In this document: piece by piece, positions 44,529 to 53,094 of the stretch
How the letters are laid out: each line of letters starts with the position of its first letter
Numbering within the stretch: the first letter of the stretch is position 1
Assembly (NCBI GenBank): GCA_963807225.1
Contig: CAWEAD010000005.1
Location: forward strand, 620,001 to 684,000
Length of the DNA: 64,000 bases
Direction of reading: 5' to 3'
Source: JAGVGT01 sp963807225
GTDB taxonomy: Bacteria > Desulfobacterota > Desulfobulbia > Desulfobulbales > JAGXFP01
Position numbers and translations under genes: made by a program
Notes under the pieces: model-generated
Told to the model about the DNA's origin: nothing
Databases searched by the model: none
Seen by the model: only the letters and a program-made list of their open reading frames with translations

Positions 44529-45821
44529 ATGTCCAGCCGGAAAATCAAGACCGACCGTAAGGCCCTGTTCAGCTGGGCGATGTATGATTTCGCCAACTCC
44601 TCCTTTACCACCCTGATCGTTACGTTTATCTACGCCACTTACTTCACCAAGGCGATCGCCCCGGACCAACTGATCGGCACCACTCTCTGGTCGCGGGCGG
44701 TGACCATCTCGGCCCTGGCCGTGGCCTTTTTGTCCCCCTTCCTGGGAGCCATGGCCGACCACAGCGGCCACCGCAAACGCTACCTGCTGCTGACCACCCT
44801 GGCTGCGATTTTCTGTTCGGTCATGCTGTACTTCCCTCTGCCGGGGCAGGTGATGACCGCCCTGGTCTGGTTCACTTTGGGCAATATCGCCTTCGAACTG
44901 GGCTGCGTCTTCTACAACGGATTCCTACCGGAACTGGCCCCGGTCGAAAAACTCGGCAGCGTCTCCGGTTTCGGTTGGGGGCTGGGTTATGTCGGTGGCC
45001 TTGCCGCCATGTTTCTGGCCATGGTCAGCATGGTCAACCCGGAGACTCCCTGGTTCGGGCTCTCCCGGGAGCTGGGCCAGAACATCCGGGCCACCAACCT
45101 GCTGGTCGCCGCCTGGTTCGGGCTCTTCAGCCTGCCGCTCTTCCTGCTGGTCAAGGAACCCCGGCCGCGCCCGGCCGCGCCCTTCGAGCCCGGAGCGGTG
45201 CTCAAACGCCTGGCCGGAACCTTCCGGGAGATCCGGCGCTTCCAACAGATCTTCCGCTTCCTTCTGGCCCGACTGCTCTATAACGACGGACTGATCACCA
45301 TCTTTGCCTTCGGCGGCATTTACGCGGCCGGCACCTTCGGCTTTTCCTTCCGGGAGATCATGCTCTTCGGCATCGTCTTGAACATCATGGCCGGGCTGGG
45401 TGCCTTCGCTTTCGGCTACTGCGACGACCGGCTGGGCGGCAAGTCCACGGTACTGATCAGCCTGGGCGGCCTGTTTATCGCCTCGGCCCTGGCGATCAGC
45501 GCTTCCACCAAGCCCTGGCTCTGGGTGGCCGGGGTGCTGGTCGGCATCTTCTCAGGACCCAATCAATCGGCGAGCCGCTCGCTCCTGGCCCGACTGACCC
45601 CGGCCAACAAGGAAAACGAGTTCTTCGGTTTCTTCGCCTTCTCCGGCAAGTTCACCGCCTTCCTCGGTCCCTTCGCCCTGGGGATCCTGACTGAGATCTT
45701 CCACTCCCAGCGGGCCGGCATGGCCATCGTCCTGGTGCTCTTCCTGCTCGGCGGTCTCCTGCTCTGGCCGGTGGACGAAGGGGCGGGGATGCTGGCCGCC
45801 CGTAGCGGAGACAGCACTTAA
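44529..45821 (+). CDS. UMF1/Atg22-family MFS transporter
   Basis: A 430-residue, 12-TM major-facilitator protein of the UMF1 group. It opens with the typical FSWAMYDFANSSFTTLIVTF signature, followed by FLSPFLGAMADHSGHRKRYL. Yeast Atg22 relatives export amino acids from the vacuole; bacterial substrates are unknown. The last base of its stop is the first base of the following ATG (TAATG), so it is translationally coupled to the acyl-ligase/acyltransferase fusion. That hints at transport of a lysolipid or acylated product; this is inference. Confidence 0.92.
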   Translation: MSSRKIKTDRKALFSWAMYDFANSSFTTLIVTFIYATYFTKAIAPDQLIGTTLWSRAVTISALAVAFLSPFLGAMADHSGHRKRYLLLTTLAAIFCSVMLYFPLPGQVMTALVWFTLGNIAFELGCVFYNGFLPELAPVEKLGSVSGFGWGLGYVGGLAAMFLAMVSMVNPETPWFGLSRELGQNIRATNLLVAAWFGLFSLPLFLLVKEPRPRPAAPFEPGAVLKRLAGTFREIRRFQQIFRFLLARLLYNDGLITIFAFGGIYAAGTFGFSFREIMLFGIVLNIMAGLGAFAFGYCDDRLGGKSTVLISLGGLFIASALAISASTKPWLWVAGVLVGIFSGPNQSASRSLLARLTPANKENEFFGFFAFSGKFTAFLGPFALGILTEIFHSQRAGMAIVLVLFLLGGLLLWPVDEGAGMLAARSGDST

Positions 45822-48691
45822 TGACCGGGCCGGAACGAAATCGGGCCGACGGTAGTGAGGCCGTTCTGGCCGTGGTAGCCGGGCTGGTCGGTGAGGTGCA
45901 TTCCACCGAGCCGCCGGCGGCGATCACCCTGGACAGTTCTCTGGACCGGGATCTGGGGCTGGACAGCCTGACCAGGGTCGAACTACTGGCCCGGCTGGAA
46001 AAAACCTTCGGCGTCTCACTGCCGGAAAGGGTCCTGGCCATCGCCGAAACCCCCCGCGACCTGCTGCGCTCCATCCAGACCGCCGGCTCCTCCACATCTT
46101 CAACCGCTGCGACCGCGCCGCCGCCCACGCCCGGACCATCCGAGGATACTTCCCGCCTCGCCCCACCTGAACAGGCCGCCACCCTGGTCGAGGCCCTGCG
46201 ACACCACGCCGAACGCCATCCCGACCGGCTCCATATCCGTTTATTCAGCGATAGCGGCGAGGGCGAAATCATCACCTACGGCGAACTCTGGGCCGAGGCC
46301 GGTGAGGTCGCCGCCGGACTCCAGCACTTCGGCCTGGCCGCCGGCGAGACGGTGCTCCTGATGCTGCCCACCGGCCGCGATTACTTCCGGGCCTTCGCCG
46401 GGGTACTGGTGGCCGGCGGGGTCCCGGTGCCGGTCTACCCGCCGGGCCGGATCAAACAGATCGAGGAGCACCTCCGGCGCCATGCCGCCATCGCCGCAAA
46501 CTCCCAGGCCAGGTTGATGATCACCACTCCCGAGGCACAACCCTTCGCCCGGCTCATGCAGCAGACCGGGATGAAGAGCGTGGCCGAGCTCCTGGCGGCC
46601 GGAGCCGGTCAGCCCTTGCATCGCCCGGAACGGGCCGGGGCTGACACCGCCTTTCTCCAGTACACCTCCGGTTCCACCGGTATGCCCAAAGGGGTGATCC
46701 TGAGCCACGCCAACCTCCTGGCCAATATCCGGGCCATGGGTCGGGCCCTGATGGTCACCTCCGAAGACATCTTCGTCAGCTGGCTGCCCCTCTACCATGA
46801 CATGGGGCTGATCGGCGCCTGGTTCGGCAGTCTTTATTTCGCCTGCCCCCTGGTACTGATGTCGCCCCTATCCTTCCTGACCCGGCCAATTCGCTGGTTT
46901 CAGGCCATCAGCCGCTATGGCGGGACGCTGTCGGCCGCCCCCAATTTCGCTTACGAACTTTGCCGACGGCGGATCGAGGAAAGCGAGCTGGAAGGCATCG
47001 ACCTGAGTTCCTGGCGCTGTGCCTTCAACGGGGCGGAGGCGGTGAGCCCGGCCACCATCGAAGGTTTCCATGATCGTTTCGCCCCGTGGGGCTTCCGGGC
47101 CGAGAGCATGAAGCCGGTTTACGGCCTGGCTGAAAACTCGGTAGGACTCGCCTTTCCGGACCCCGGCCGGACCGCGCGGATCGACCACGTCAGCCGCCGG
47201 AGCCTGATGCGGAGTGGCCGAGCCGAAGCGGCCGGGGCCGACCACGCCGATACCCTGAGCCTGGTCGGTTGCGGCCTGCCTCTGCCGGGTCATCAGATCA
47301 GAATCGTCAACGATCGCGACAGGGAACTGCCTGACCGGCGCGAGGGCCACATCCAATTCCTGGGGCCCTCCGCCACCAGCGGCTATTTCCGCAATCCCGA
47401 GCAGACCGCCGCCCTCTTCCATGGTCCCTGGCTGGATACCGGCGACCTGGGTTACCTGGCCGACGGCGAACTCTTCATCACCGGGCGCAGCAAGGACATC
47501 ATCATCAAGGGCGGCCGAAATATCTACCCGGTGGAACTGGAAGAGGAGATCGGCAAACTGGAGGGGGTCCGGAGTGGCAATGTGGCGATCTTCGGGGCAC
47601 CGGACCGGGAACAGGGCACGGAAAGACTGGTGGTCCTGGCCGAGACCCGGAAGCGGCGGCCGGAGGATCTGGCCGAACTGCGGGGCGCCATCACCGGGAT
47701 AATCACCGATCTGACCGGGGAGCCCCCGGACGAGGTGGTTTTGGCCCCGCCCAATTCGGTACCCAAGACCTCCAGTGGCAAGATCCGGCGCCGGGCCAGC
47801 CGGGAACTATACGAGCAGGGACGAATCGGCCAACCCCGCAAGGCCGTCTGGCTGCAAGTGGCCACCTTCGCCCTGGCCGGTCTAGGCAACCGACTACGGC
47901 AAGGTTTCAGACGACTCAAAGCAACAAGTTACGCCGGCTGGTGCTGGCTGCTCTTCGGGCTGGCAACGGTGCCGGCGGTCACGGGTATAATCCTGCTGTC
48001 AACCATCCGCATCCGCTGGCGCTGGCTGCACCATCTGGTGCGGCTGACCCTGCGCTTGGCCCGGCTCCCATTGCGGGTCACGGGGCTGGACAATCTGCCC
48101 TCCTGCCCGGCAATCCTGATCGCCAACCATGCCAGTTATCTGGATGGGATCATCATGATCGGCGTCCTGCCCAACCCCTGCGGCTTCGTGGCCAAAGCGG
48201 AACTACGGCAAAATCGCTTCCTGGGTTGGCTCCTAAGCAGAATGGGCACAGAATTCGTAGAGCGCTTCGATCGGGAACAGGGGGTGTCAGATTCCCGAAG
48301 ACTGGCGGAACTTGCCGGCAGCGGCCGGTCACTGTGCTTCTTCCCCGAAGGAACCTTCACCAGGATGCCCGGCCTACTGCCCTTCCGTCTGGGCGGCTTC
48401 GTCACGGCAGTGAGCGGAAAACTTCCGGTTGTGCCAATCGCCCTGCGCGGCAGCCGTTCGATCCTCCGGGCCGGCTCCTGGTTCCCGCAGCGAGGCCTGA
48501 TCCGCGTCGAGATCGGTCCGCCACTGGATATTCCGGCTATTATCGCTCAGACCGGTGGCGATAACTGGCGCGCCGCCCTGGAACTAAGCCTACAAACCAG
48601 AGCCTGGTTGCTCGATCACTGCGGCGAGCCGAATCTGGCCCAGGAGAGACCGCCCCTATTGTTTGGGACTGATAATAAGAATGGGGTTTAG
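45821..48691 (+). CDS. Acyl carrier - acyl-AMP ligase - acyltransferase fusion protein
   Basis: A 956-residue three-domain protein. Residues about 8-80 are an acyl carrier domain with the phosphopantetheine Ser 49 in LGLDSLTR. About 120-680 is an adenylate-forming ligase of the fatty-acyl-AMP ligase type (QYTSGSTGMPKGVILSH, LPLYHDMGLIG, DTGDLGYL, the Lys in PKTSSGKIRR). After a hydrophobic linker (about 705-730), residues 740-950 form a PlsC/LPLAT acyltransferase with NHASYLDG (H-x4-D) and FFPEGTF. It resembles Aas-like enzymes with an added carrier domain. The inferred cycle is fatty acid activation, loading on the carrier and transfer to a lysolipid or other alcohol. Confidence 0.93.
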   Translation: MTGPERNRADGSEAVLAVVAGLVGEVHSTEPPAAITLDSSLDRDLGLDSLTRVELLARLEKTFGVSLPERVLAIAETPRDLLRSIQTAGSSTSSTAATAPPPTPGPSEDTSRLAPPEQAATLVEALRHHAERHPDRLHIRLFSDSGEGEIITYGELWAEAGEVAAGLQHFGLAAGETVLLMLPTGRDYFRAFAGVLVAGGVPVPVYPPGRIKQIEEHLRRHAAIAANSQARLMITTPEAQPFARLMQQTGMKSVAELLAAGAGQPLHRPERAGADTAFLQYTSGSTGMPKGVILSHANLLANIRAMGRALMVTSEDIFVSWLPLYHDMGLIGAWFGSLYFACPLVLMSPLSFLTRPIRWFQAISRYGGTLSAAPNFAYELCRRRIEESELEGIDLSSWRCAFNGAEAVSPATIEGFHDRFAPWGFRAESMKPVYGLAENSVGLAFPDPGRTARIDHVSRRSLMRSGRAEAAGADHADTLSLVGCGLPLPGHQIRIVNDRDRELPDRREGHIQFLGPSATSGYFRNPEQTAALFHGPWLDTGDLGYLADGELFITGRSKDIIIKGGRNIYPVELEEEIGKLEGVRSGNVAIFGAPDREQGTERLVVLAETRKRRPEDLAELRGAITGIITDLTGEPPDEVVLAPPNSVPKTSSGKIRRRASRELYEQGRIGQPRKAVWLQVATFALAGLGNRLRQGFRRLKATSYAGWCWLLFGLATVPAVTGIILLSTIRIRWRWLHHLVRLTLRLARLPLRVTGLDNLPSCPAILIANHASYLDGIIMIGVLPNPCGFVAKAELRQNRFLGWLLSRMGTEFVERFDREQGVSDSRRLAELAGSGRSLCFFPEGTFTRMPGLLPFRLGGFVTAVSGKLPVVPIALRGSRSILRAGSWFPQRGLIRVEIGPPLDIPAIIAQTGGDNWRAALELSLQTRAWLLDHCGEPNLAQERPPLLFGTDNKNGV

Positions 48692-48734
48692 GGGATCGGC
48701 GAAGCCGCATCAAACAGGGTCTTCCGCTTCCGGC

Positions 48735-48926
48735 CATCTCACGCCGCCGGAGTGACGCCGGAGCGGCCGGAAAAAGCGAGAAAGCTGTTTGAGGGCCGGC
48801 ATGGCCCGAGTTATTTCTCGCCCGACCGTGACAAGGAAAGGAACGGAGGGAACCCCGCGAAGGGGGCAGTGACGGCCTGCCCTTTCTTTGGTTCGTTTCT
48901 TTGGGCAAACAAAGAAACGAACCAAC
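48735..48926 (+). repeat. Dispersed intergenic element, copy 2 (about 190 bp)
   Basis: Collinear with 27051-27260: CATCTCACGCCGCCGGAGT, GGCCGGAAAA, AGCTGTTTGAGGGCC, GGCCCGAGTT, then a perfect 16-bp hairpin TTGGTTCGTTTCTTTG / CAAAGAAACGAACCAA (48888-48925) around GGCAAA. It sits between convergent genes, ending 7 bp from the symporter stop. The ends yield spurious peptides of the KKRTKERAG type. Confidence 0.85.
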
Positions 48927-48932
48927 TTCAAC

Positions 48933-50255
48933 TCACTTAAACTTATACTCCCGCGTCACCTTAAAAATCACCGGACTAAGAAGCAACAGGCCGATCAGGT
49001 TGGGAATGGCCATCAGGGCGTTCAGGGTATCGGCCAGGAGCCAGACGAAGCTAAGCTTCAGGACCGTGCCGACGTAGACCGCCACCACCCAGAGGATCCG
49101 ATAGGGCAGGATTACCCCGGTGCCCAGCAGGTACTCCAGGCATTTTTCACCGTAGAAGGCCCAGCCCAGCAAGGTGGTAAAAGCGAACAGGGTCAGGCCG
49201 ATGGCGACACTGTGGGCGCCGACGGTGGGCAGGGTCTGGGCGAAGGCCTGGGAGGTCAGGGCGGCGCCATTGGGACCTCCTTGCCAGAGGCCGCTGATGA
49301 CGATGACCAAGCCGGTAATCGAGCAGACGACGATGGTGTCGATGAAGGTGCCGAGCATGGCGATCGACCCCTGCTTGACCGGATCGGAGGTCTTGGCGGC
49401 GGCGTGGGCGATGGGGGCGCTGCCCAACCCCGCCTCGTTGGAGAAAACTCCGCGGGCCACGCCCTTGATGACCATGCCCAGGAAACCGCCGGCGGCAGCG
49501 GTGCCGGTGAAGGCCTGCCCGAAGATTTCACCGAAGGCATCCGGAACCTTACCGAGGTTCATGGCGATGATGGTCAGTCCGCAGCCCACGTAGAAAATGG
49601 CCATGAAGGGCACCAGCTTGCCGGCCACAGTGGCGATGCGTTTGATCCCGCCCAGGATCACCGCCCCAACCAGCACGGCCAGCACGATGCCGGTGGCCAT
49701 CTTGGGAATGTCGTAGCTGTCCTTGAGGGCGGCGGCGATGGAGTTGGACTGCACCATATTGCCGATGCCGAAGGCGGCCACGGTGCCGAAGAGGGCGAAA
49801 AGAAAACCGAGCCAGGCCCAGTTTTTGCCCAGACCATTCTTGATGAAGTACATGGGGCCGCCGACATGATCACCCCGGTCGTCGACCTCACGGAATTTAA
49901 CGGCACAGACCGCCTCAGCGTATTTGGTGGCCAACCCGACCACCGCCGTCACCCACATCCAGAAGATCGCCCCGGGGCCACCGACCGAGACGGCGGTGGC
50001 TACCCCGGCGATATTGCCGGTGCCGATGGTGGCGGAGAGAGCCGTCATCAGGGCGTTGAAGGGGCTGATCTCACCTGCCTCACCAGTCTCGGCCCGCCCT
50101 TGTAAGAGCAGTCGGAAACCATGGACCAGCTTGCGCACCGGCATGAAGCCGAGTCCGACCATCAGGTAGGCACCGACCCCGACGATCAGCACCAACATCG
50201 GCACGCCCCAGACTATTCCATTGATCTGATTAACAAAATTGGTCAAGGCTTCCAT
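48933..50255 (-). CDS. Alanine/glycine:cation symporter (AgcS family)
   Basis: A 440-residue polytopic membrane protein with about 11 helices. Family patterns are SALSATIGTGNIAGVATAV, GGPGAIFWMWV, KYAEAVCAVKFR and a later SNEAGLGSAPIAHAAA. AgcS proteins take up alanine or glycine with sodium. The gene is transcribed alone; the terminator at 50364-50398 separates it from the upstream gene. Confidence 0.94.
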   Translation of the reverse strand: MEALTNFVNQINGIVWGVPMLVLIVGVGAYLMVGLGFMPVRKLVHGFRLLLQGRAETGEAGEISPFNALMTALSATIGTGNIAGVATAVSVGGPGAIFWMWVTAVVGLATKYAEAVCAVKFREVDDRGDHVGGPMYFIKNGLGKNWAWLGFLFALFGTVAAFGIGNMVQSNSIAAALKDSYDIPKMATGIVLAVLVGAVILGGIKRIATVAGKLVPFMAIFYVGCGLTIIAMNLGKVPDAFGEIFGQAFTGTAAAGGFLGMVIKGVARGVFSNEAGLGSAPIAHAAAKTSDPVKQGSIAMLGTFIDTIVVCSITGLVIVISGLWQGGPNGAALTSQAFAQTLPTVGAHSVAIGLTLFAFTTLLGWAFYGEKCLEYLLGTGVILPYRILWVVAVYVGTVLKLSFVWLLADTLNALMAIPNLIGLLLLSPVIFKVTREYKFK

Positions 50256-50363
50256 CGGCCACCCCCAGTTCGAATTTTCAGCAGAACACCAGTGCGCTAT
50301 TCAACAGGACAGGAATTATAGCAGAGAAAATGCTTCCCGCCAGACCTTAAGGGCAGAGTCAAT

Positions 50364-50398
50364 CAATAAAAATGGGCTGGCGGAAATCTCCGCCGCCC
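50364..50398 (-). terminator. Rho-independent terminator after the Cys-tail membrane protein gene
   Basis: On the minus strand GGGCGGCGGA / TCCGCC-GCCC pair (one bulge) around a 4-base loop, followed by ATTTTTATTG. Layout and sequence mirror the trpB2 terminator at 51431-51463. Confidence 0.8.
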
Positions 50399-50416
50399 TG
50401 CCTACCTTGTGACTTC

Positions 50417-50470
50417 GACTTTCAGATTTTCGGCAGGTGCTGGATGGCCTCGACAATGGCCTGGATCGGT
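50417..50470 (-). pseudogene. Relic of a trpB2-like 3' end
   Basis: Reads GPIQAIVEAIQHLPKI-stop on the minus strand, against YPAEAIAEATKHLPKV-stop at the end of the intact TrpB2 gene (51489). About 77% nucleotide identity over the last 48 coding bases. The distance from stop to terminator hairpin is also almost equal (23 versus 25 bases). An in-frame stop precedes it, so it is not expressed as a gene. Confidence 0.6.
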
Positions 50471-50522
50471 CCCGCTTCAACCTGGGCTTACCCCTGGGCC
50501 GGTTGCGTCTCAGGGGCGTCGG

Positions 50523-51362
50523 TTAATCGACCAGATCCGAATAATACTTTTGCGCACACTCGGGGCAGACCCCGTGGGAAAAGTCGATCTCGCCCTGCTC
50601 ATGGAAATAGGCCTCCAGCTGGCGCCAGTTGCCCTGCTGATCTCGGATCTGTTTGCAGAAAGAGCAGATCGGCAGAATACCCTTCAGGACCCTGATTTCT
50701 TCCAGGGCTTTTTCCAGCAGGACTTTCTTCTCAAGTACCCTCTGGTGGGCCAGGTGCCGAAAGGTTTCCACCCAATAGGAAAAAAGACTGACAATGGCAA
50801 AGGAAATCAGAAATCTGGTCCTGAAATGATCGCTATAAGGATAGGTCCCGAAGCTTTCCGGCCAGATCAGGAGCAGAGCGCAAAGCAAGCCGCACAGACT
50901 GACCCAGACCAGGCCTTCGTTCTGGCCCAGCAGGAAGAAGATAATGGGTGGCAGGGTATACATCCAGAGGATGGTGGTGCCGGAATAGATGCCGGCCCAG
51001 GCCATGTAAAGAAGGAAGACGATCAGTATACCCATCGCGATCCGGAAAAAGAAGGTCCGCACCGGGGCGTTTTTCAGGGAGACCAAGCCGGCCAGGAAAA
51101 TACACCCGACCGAAATGTCCCCGGCCATTATCAGGGTTTCGCCCTTCAAGAGACTGTTGACCGCGAAGCCGGCCAGGATGGCGATAATAAGCACCATGGC
51201 CACGGCATTTAACAGCAGGCGATGTTTTTCCAGTTCATCGGCCTGGGGCGGGAAAAGCAGGCGGCTCAACCTTTCGGATGCCAATGCGAACTGAATCAGA
51301 TTCATGCCTGCGTCTTTTGCCTCATCATTGCCCTTTTTCTGTCCGGCTGATCTGTGGCTCAT
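50523..51362 (-). CDS. Six-TM sensor-like membrane protein with Cys-rich C-terminal tail
   Basis: A 279-residue protein. The N-terminal half has about six TM helices (50-200), of the type that heads many GGDEF and kinase sensor proteins. A short coiled-coil (VLEKKVLLEKALEEIRVL) follows, then a Cys motif ILPICSFCKQIRD...W...E.......DFSHGVCPEC. The tail pattern C-x2-C ... HG-x-C-x2-C suggests a metal or redox site. The same tail occurs at 57183-57644. There is no output enzyme domain. ATGs at 51362 and 51305 are both possible; the first adds 19 polar residues. The function is unknown. Confidence 0.8.
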   Translation of the reverse strand: MSHRSAGQKKGNDEAKDAGMNLIQFALASERLSRLLFPPQADELEKHRLLLNAVAMVLIIAILAGFAVNSLLKGETLIMAGDISVGCIFLAGLVSLKNAPVRTFFFRIAMGILIVFLLYMAWAGIYSGTTILWMYTLPPIIFFLLGQNEGLVWVSLCGLLCALLLIWPESFGTYPYSDHFRTRFLISFAIVSLFSYWVETFRHLAHQRVLEKKVLLEKALEEIRVLKGILPICSFCKQIRDQQGNWRQLEAYFHEQGEIDFSHGVCPECAQKYYSDLVD

Positions 51363-51430
51363 GCGTTGGGACGGTGCCGGATTCGGATCGAGTCACCAAC
51401 CATATCTAACACAGGCAAGGAACAAATACT

Positions 51431-51463
51431 AAAAAAGGGGGCAGCGGAATTCCCGCCACCCCC
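51431..51463 (-). terminator. Rho-independent terminator after trpB2
   Basis: On the minus strand GGGGG-x2-GCGG / CCGC-x2-CCCCC pair around AATTC, followed by six T residues, 25 bases after the trpB2 stop. Confidence 0.88.
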
Positions 51464-51488
51464 CGGACAACCCTTCAGACTGATCTCG

Positions 51489-52832
51489 TCAAACCTTCGG
51501 CAGATGCTTGGTGGCCTCGGCTATGGCCTCGGCCGGGTACTCGTAGTTGGAAAGCTGGCCGGCATGGTACATCTCATAACTGGACAGATCAAGCAACCCA
51601 TGGCCGGAGAGATTGAAGAGGATGGTCTTGGGCTCGTTCAAGTCCTTGGTGGCCTCCATGATGGCGGCCCGGACCGCATGGCAGGACTCCGGCGCCGGGA
51701 TGATGCCCTCGGTCTTGGCGAAGAGGACGCCGGCTTCGAAGCACTCCAGCTGGTGCAGGGCCATGACCTCGATCACCTTCTCGCGATAGAGGGCGCTGAT
51801 GATCGGCGACATGCCGTGGTAGCGCAGGCCGCCGGCATGGATGCCGGGCGGAATGAAGTCGTGGCCCAGGGTGTACATCTGCATCATCGGGGTACGCTTG
51901 GAGAGATCGCCGAAATCATAGGCGTAAACGCCGCGGGTCATGGAAGGACAGGAGGCGGGCTCGACGCCCAGCAGCCGGATCTTCTTACCGCTCAACTTAT
52001 CCTGCACGAAGGGGCTGGCGATGCCGGCGAAGTTGGAGCCGCCACCGCAGCAGCCGATGACCACATCCGGGTAATCGCCGACCATGGCCAGCTGTTTCTT
52101 GGCCTCCAACCCGATGATGGTCTGGTGCAGGCAGACATGGTTCAGCACCGAACCCAGGGCGTAGTTGGTGTCGGGATGGGAAACCGTGTCCTCCAGGGCC
52201 TCGCTGATAGCGATGCCGAGTGAACCGGGGGAGTTGGGATCCTTGGCCAGGATCGACTGACCGGTTGGGGTCAGCTGGCTGGGGCTGGCCACCACTTCGG
52301 CGCCGTAAGTGTGCATCATCGCCTTGCGGTAGGGCTTCTGGTCGAAGGAAACCTTGACCATGTAAACCATGCATTCCAAACCGATCTTCTGGGTGGCGAA
52401 GGAGAGGGCGCTGCCCCACTGGCCGGCCCCGGTCTCGGTGGCCAGCCGCTTGATACCGGCCTGCTTGTTGTAGTAGGCCTGGGGCACGCTGCTATTGGTC
52501 TTGTGGCTGCCGGAGGGCGAGACGGATTCGTTCTTGAAATAGATCTTGGCCTTGGTGCCCAATGCCTGTTCCAGGAAAGTGGCCCGGACCAGTGGCGAGG
52601 GACGCCAGATCGCGAATACATCCTGCACTTCCTGGGGAATATCGATCCAGCTGTTGGGGCTCATCTCCTGCTCGAGCAGGGCACCGGGGAAGATGGCCAG
52701 CAATTTTTCCGGGGCCATCGGCTGGTTGTTTTCCGGATCGAGCGGCGGCTGCAGGCCGTTGGGGATGTCCGGCAGGACGTTATACCACTGGGTGATCCGA
52801 TCCTCGTAGGGCAAAATGATCTGCTTGCTCAT
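51489..52832 (-). CDS. trpB2: TrpB2-type tryptophan synthase beta-like PLP enzyme
   Basis: A 447-residue PLP enzyme of the TrpB2 subgroup, longer than TrpB1 and with an N-terminal extension. The PLP Lys is in GSHKTNSS, the phosphate loop is CCGGGSNFAG, and VETGAGQWG-like ATETGAGQWGSALS is present. TrpB2 proteins make tryptophan from indole and serine without needing TrpA, or salvage indole. No trpA adjoins. GAGG lies 5 bases before the ATG at 52832; a 17-residue upstream extension to 52883 lacks a ribosome site. Confidence 0.93.
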   Translation of the reverse strand: MSKQIILPYEDRITQWYNVLPDIPNGLQPPLDPENNQPMAPEKLLAIFPGALLEQEMSPNSWIDIPQEVQDVFAIWRPSPLVRATFLEQALGTKAKIYFKNESVSPSGSHKTNSSVPQAYYNKQAGIKRLATETGAGQWGSALSFATQKIGLECMVYMVKVSFDQKPYRKAMMHTYGAEVVASPSQLTPTGQSILAKDPNSPGSLGIAISEALEDTVSHPDTNYALGSVLNHVCLHQTIIGLEAKKQLAMVGDYPDVVIGCCGGGSNFAGIASPFVQDKLSGKKIRLLGVEPASCPSMTRGVYAYDFGDLSKRTPMMQMYTLGHDFIPPGIHAGGLRYHGMSPIISALYREKVIEVMALHQLECFEAGVLFAKTEGIIPAPESCHAVRAAIMEATKDLNEPKTILFNLSGHGLLDLSSYEMYHAGQLSNYEYPAEAIAEATKHLPKV

Positions 52833-52941
52833 GATAACCTCGTCGATGGTTGGCGGTTGCTGTGGTTCGGACAGAAAAGACAATCGTTATTCTTTAAAAG
52901 GCGTGGGCTGTGAAGTCAAGGAGAAGTGAAGTACAAGGCAC

Positions 52942-53079
52942 AAGTTATAAGTTTAAAGTGGTGGATGTTGCGGTTAGATAGAACCGCAAGTTGAGTAGTA
53001 GGTGGATTATTGCTCGGATCATGGTAAATTCCCTTCGGCAACAGCAACTACCGTAATTTTACACTTGAAGCTTATAACT
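52942..53079. repeat. Inverted-repeat-bounded spacer, possible empty IVP-type cassette
   Basis: The arms AGTTATAAGTTTAAAGT (52943-52959) and ACTTGAAGCTTATAACT (53063-53079) pair at 15 of 17 positions. A perfect internal hairpin TTGCGGTT/AACCGCAA is at 52968-52989. TTTAAAGTGGTGGATGTTGCGGTTA resembles the segment downstream of the four-helix-bundle gene (60585-60620), but no gene remains. Confidence 0.6.
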
Positions 53080-53084
53080 ATAAT
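53079..53084 (+). promoter_or_regulatory. TATAAT -10 box directly before the amidohydrolase start
   Basis: A consensus -10 ends 10 bases before the ATG at 53095, with no Shine-Dalgarno site between. This would give a leaderless or nearly leaderless mRNA. No good -35 is seen. Confidence 0.35.
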
Positions 53085-53094
53085 CTAACCTTTC

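Noticed and set aside
48710..48940. Short frames in both strands of the 48.7-kb spacer
   Set aside because: They arise from dispersed element copy 2, whose twin at 27 kb reads in different frames with frameshifts. No coding conservation.
50256..50330. Glycine riboswitch before the AgcS symporter gene
   Set aside because: AgcS genes often follow such riboswitches, but no conserved glycine aptamer core is visible in the leader.
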